From: Akkermansiaceae bacterium UBA1315
GTDB lineage: Bacteria; Verrucomicrobiota; Verrucomicrobiia; Verrucomicrobiales; Akkermansiaceae
Length of the DNA: 64,000 nt
Direction of reading: 5' to 3'
Assembly (NCBI GenBank): GCA_002307065.1
Contig: DBTN01000012.1
Coordinates: 68,381-132,380 of the forward strand
Positions 61,660-64,000 of this stretch are shown in pieces. Every line of letters begins with the position of its first letter. Positions within the stretch are counted from its first letter, which is position 1. The notes beneath the pieces are model-generated. The model was not told the DNA's origin. It did no database searches and saw only the letters and a program-made list of their open reading frames with translations. Both the position numbers and the translations under genes were made by a program.

Positions 61660-62652
61660 TCACGCCTTTCGGGTCGACGCCCGCTCGACCAATTCGCCCA
61701 ACAGGCAAATTTCGCTGACTGGGCGATCCGGTTCGTTGATGCGTTTTAACAAAAGCTCCGCAACGGTCTGGCCGATGGTTGAAGCAGGCTGGCGAATGAC
61801 GGTTACCGGTGGGTCGACAAAGCTCGCCCAGGAAGGATCATCGAAACAAACAAATCCCATTTCCTGAGGAATCAAAATGCCACGTTGCCGTAGCGCTTTG
61901 TAAGCACCGGTCGCCAGCAAAGCGCTGCTGCAAAGTACGGCGTCCACCGTAGAATGTTTGCTAAGAATTTCTCCGATCAGCCTTTCTCCTTCCGCCTCGA
62001 AAGCATTTGCCTGATAGATTCCCACCAACCGGTCGGGATGTTTTTCAAATGCGGCCTGAAATCCTTTGAGCCGTTCCGCAGCAGTGTAACTCCGGGCGCC
62101 GAAAATCCCGGCAATGTTCCGATAACCGCCGTCCAACAACGCACTCGCCAATTTGAACGCAGCTTCAAAATTATCGATCACCACCGAATCGATGCCCGAG
62201 TCCGGAATCTTGCGATCGAAGAGCACCATCGGCGGAGAATGTTTTTTATATTTCCCCACATTTTTAAAACCGGCACGTGTCGGAGACAATAAAATCCCGG
62301 CGACTTTTTCCTCGGCCATCAATTCCATGTAGTTTTCTTCCTTTTTCGGATCCTCGTCGGTATTGCAAATCAGCACGCTGTATCCATGGCGAAAGGCGAC
62401 GTTTTCCACCGCACGGCTGATTTCGCTAAAAAATGGATTTCGGATATCGGAAAGAATCAGCCCGATCACCCGTGAACTTTTCGCTCGAAGGCTTCTTGCA
62501 ACACGGTTTGGCCGATAGCCAAGGGCTTCGACCGCCGCTTCCACTTTTGCACGAGCGTCTTCGCTGATGTATCCTTTTCCCGAAAGAACCCGGGAAACCG
62601 TGGCAGTGGAGCAGCCCGCTTTGGCCGCGACGTCTTTGATGGAAAATGGCAT
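61660..62652 (-). CDS. LacI family transcriptional regulator
   Basis: A 330-residue repressor. The headpiece is SIKDVAAKAGCSTATVSRVLSG, followed by the hinge helix YRPNRVARSLRAKSSRVIGLI and a periplasmic-binding-protein-like sugar domain (DIRNPFFSEISRAVE, GFVCFDDPSWASFVDPPVTVIRQP). The start ATG 62652 begins at MPFSIKDVAA. It is divergent from the PTS fusion gene; a perfect palindrome lies five bases before its start and a second near the PTS promoter, so it probably represses both. The stop is one base from the convergent kinase gene. Confidence 0.93.
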   Translation of the reverse strand: MPFSIKDVAAKAGCSTATVSRVLSGKGYISEDARAKVEAAVEALGYRPNRVARSLRAKSSRVIGLILSDIRNPFFSEISRAVENVAFRHGYSVLICNTDEDPKKEENYMELMAEEKVAGILLSPTRAGFKNVGKYKKHSPPMVLFDRKIPDSGIDSVVIDNFEAAFKLASALLDGGYRNIAGIFGARSYTAAERLKGFQAAFEKHPDRLVGIYQANAFEAEGERLIGEILSKHSTVDAVLCSSALLATGAYKALRQRGILIPQEMGFVCFDDPSWASFVDPPVTVIRQPASTIGQTVAELLLKRINEPDRPVSEICLLGELVERASTRKA

Positions 62653-62657
62653 GTTTC

Positions 62658-62669
62658 GTAAACGTTTAC
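62658..62669. promoter_or_regulatory. LacI-type operator at the repressor's own start
   Basis: GTAAACGTTTAC is a perfect 12-bp palindrome centred on CG, the usual form of LacI-family operators. It lies five bases upstream of the repressor ATG, overlapping its leader, which fits autorepression. Confidence 0.75.
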
Positions 62670-62799
62670 AGATAAAATCTGCGAAGAACGAGGAGGGTTT
62701 CAGCGAAATATTCACCGAAGAACATTGATATTGCTAGAAGAAAACCAATTTTTGCCGATTCAAAATAAAATTTGCTCAAAAGATCGTTGACGCGGAATA

Positions 62800-62813
62800 T
62801 GTAAACGATTACA
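62800..62813. promoter_or_regulatory. LacI-type operator upstream of the PTS fusion gene
   Basis: TGTAAACGATTACA is a 14-bp near-palindrome (6 of 7 pairs) centred on CG and almost the same as the site near the repressor. A possible -35 box TTGACG at 62787-62792 lies just upstream with TACACA at 62810-62815 as a poor -10, so the operator would sit between the two boxes. Confidence 0.72.
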
Positions 62814-62868
62814 CATAATTTCACGAGCGTTACCCAGCACGTCTCAAAACCCCAAACCCACCTGATCC

Positions 62869-64000
62869 ATGTTAGTGATGACTGCGCGAGATATCCGTCT
62901 CGGAATCGATATCGCTTCGAAAGAAGCAGCGATCCGGGCCGTTGGAGAAATTCTGATCTCCAGCGATTCGATCGAACCGGAATATGTCGAGAGCATGCTC
63001 GCCCGAGAAAAAACGGCGACGACTTATCTCGGCAACGGTTTGGCGATCCCCCACGGACGCCCCCAAGACGCGGCTCGCATCAAGCAAACGCGGGTGGCGG
63101 TTTTACAAATCCCAAAAGGGGTGGAGTGGCAGAACGGAAAGATCGCACATCTGGTTTTTGGGATCGCTGCGAAATCAGATGAACATATTGGGTTGCTGCG
63201 CCGCCTGACCGGTATTGTGGGAGACGCGGAGTTAGCTTGGAAATTGGCGAACACAACCGATCCTGAAGAGATTCTAACAGCGGTCGCGACATCCGTCGAC
63301 GCGAGTGAGCCGGGCATGGAAGAGGACACCGATTTCATCGGAAGTGAAGCTGAGATCGTGTTTTCCAATCCGCGCGGTTTTCACCTTCGTCCTGCCGGGA
63401 AATTCGCTCGGGCCGTTCAGGCGTATCCGGGAAAAGTGACGCTGGTGGTGAAAAGCCGGGAAGTGGAAGCGGACAGCCCGTCACGCATTCTCAATTTGGG
63501 CATCGCCGCGGGCGACACGATCCGAGTGCGGGTGAGGGGCGAAGATGAAACCGACACACTTTCCGCGCTGGCGGCACTGCTTGAAGAGATCAACAACGAG
63601 CCGCAGGAAGAGGAAGTGGGTGCGGTGATTCCTGCGCAATGGAGCCCTGAAGAAGATCCATCCCACCGGAAAATTTCCCTTCAAGGAACCATGGCGGCTC
63701 CGGGACTCGCGGTTGCTCCTACGTGGAAATGGGTGCCGATTGAACTCGGTGATCGCAAGCGCGCGGTCGGGGATCAAGCCGCAGAAATCGCTTCGCTGCG
63801 AAACGCGATCTCGACGGCCCGCAAACAACTCATGGCCCTCACCGAAGGGAAAAATATCAATCCCGTGCAACGTGGTCTTTTTGAAGCTCACGCTTCGCTT
63901 GTCGATGACTCGGAAATCGCTCGCGAAGCGGAAACATTGATCCAAGAAGGGGACGATGCGCTCTCGGCGTGGAAAGTCGTCATCGACTCGCGAGCTCACA
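62869..64000 (+). CDS. PTS EIIA-HPr-enzyme I fusion, partial
   Basis: The gene runs off the window after ~377 codons. Residues ~1-148 are a fructose/mannitol-type EIIA with the phosphorylation His in LAIPHGR (His62). Residues ~160-245 are HPr-like, with GFHLRPAG (His172; the usual form is HARPA). From ~265 the N-terminus of enzyme I begins (QGTMAAPGLAVAP). So PEP-dependent phosphorylation, carrier and EIIA steps are joined in one protein, as in FPr/MTP-type multiphosphoryl proteins. The adjacent LacI regulator and operators suggest sugar-induced expression, most likely for fructose or another hexose. Confidence 0.9.
   Translation, partial: MLVMTARDIRLGIDIASKEAAIRAVGEILISSDSIEPEYVESMLAREKTATTYLGNGLAIPHGRPQDAARIKQTRVAVLQIPKGVEWQNGKIAHLVFGIAAKSDEHIGLLRRLTGIVGDAELAWKLANTTDPEEILTAVATSVDASEPGMEEDTDFIGSEAEIVFSNPRGFHLRPAGKFARAVQAYPGKVTLVVKSREVEADSPSRILNLGIAAGDTIRVRVRGEDETDTLSALAALLEEINNEPQEEEVGAVIPAQWSPEEDPSHRKISLQGTMAAPGLAVAPTWKWVPIELGDRKRAVGDQAAEIASLRNAISTARKQLMALTEGKNINPVQRGLFEAHASLVDDSEIAREAETLIQEGDDALSAWKVVIDSRAH

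Overview
The window looks like ordinary chromosome from a moderately high-GC Gram-negative bacterium, most probably a member of the Verrucomicrobiota (Verrucomicrobiae; a Luteolibacter/Haloferula-like lineage is a guess). The reasons are the gene mix: a PEP-CTERM surface protein, a DUF6797-like secreted protein next to a multihaem cytochrome, a MoxR/DUF58/VWA operon fused to an ABC exporter, osmoregulated-glucan genes, LpxI, and a large Bacillus-type fructose-bisphosphatase. No phage, insertion sequence with an intact transposase, CRISPR array or rRNA was seen. No base composition was computed.

Layout. 0-4.3 kb: end of an RND efflux pump, a small CWC protein, a secreted DUF6607-like protein, a LolD-like ATPase, a TetR regulator and YchF. 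4.3-4.8 kb: a REP/MITE-like palindromic element. 4.8-9.1 kb: opgG, an unknown membrane protein, opgH (periplasmic glucans). 9.1-16.9 kb: a methyltransferase, a DNA alkyltransferase, trpE-trpG, an ArgA-like acetylglutamate synthase, a beta-CASP nuclease-like protein, an orphan acyl carrier protein and a FAD oxidoreductase. 17-27.7 kb: a seven-gene minus-strand operon (moxR, periplasmic/membrane protein, ABC ATPase, ABC permease, DUF58, BatA/VWA, large VWA), with a HerA-like ATPase divergent from it. 30.3-32.5 kb: a gene-poor patch (methyltransferase, small secreted protein) ending in tRNA-Leu(CAA). 32.5-54 kb: lpxI, an acetyltransferase, the DUF6797/cytochrome pair, an SLC13/RCK transporter, malate dehydrogenase, a PEP-CTERM protein, a LolA-like protein, a ketopantoate reductase, fructose-bisphosphatase, a hydrolase/dioxygenase pair resembling MhqD/MhqO, a GNAT-nitrilase fusion, an O-methyltransferase and monomeric isocitrate dehydrogenase. 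53.6-54.3 kb: a 700-bp gene-free stretch with DnaA-box-like repeats. 54.3-58.1 kb: smc. 58.4-61.7 kb: two overlapping sensor-kinase genes. 61.7-64 kb: a LacI regulator divergent from a PTS EIIA-HPr-EI fusion, with two LacI-type palindromes between them.

The least explained signals are at DNA level: strong over-representation of the palindrome ACCGGT, families of 7-bp tandem repeats at gene junctions in the trp and moxR operons, two inverted-repeat elements, and the DnaA-box cluster next to smc. The most interesting protein-level contexts are the moxR-ABC-VWA operon, the unknown gene between opgG and opgH, and the orphan ACP overlapping a FAD oxidoreductase.
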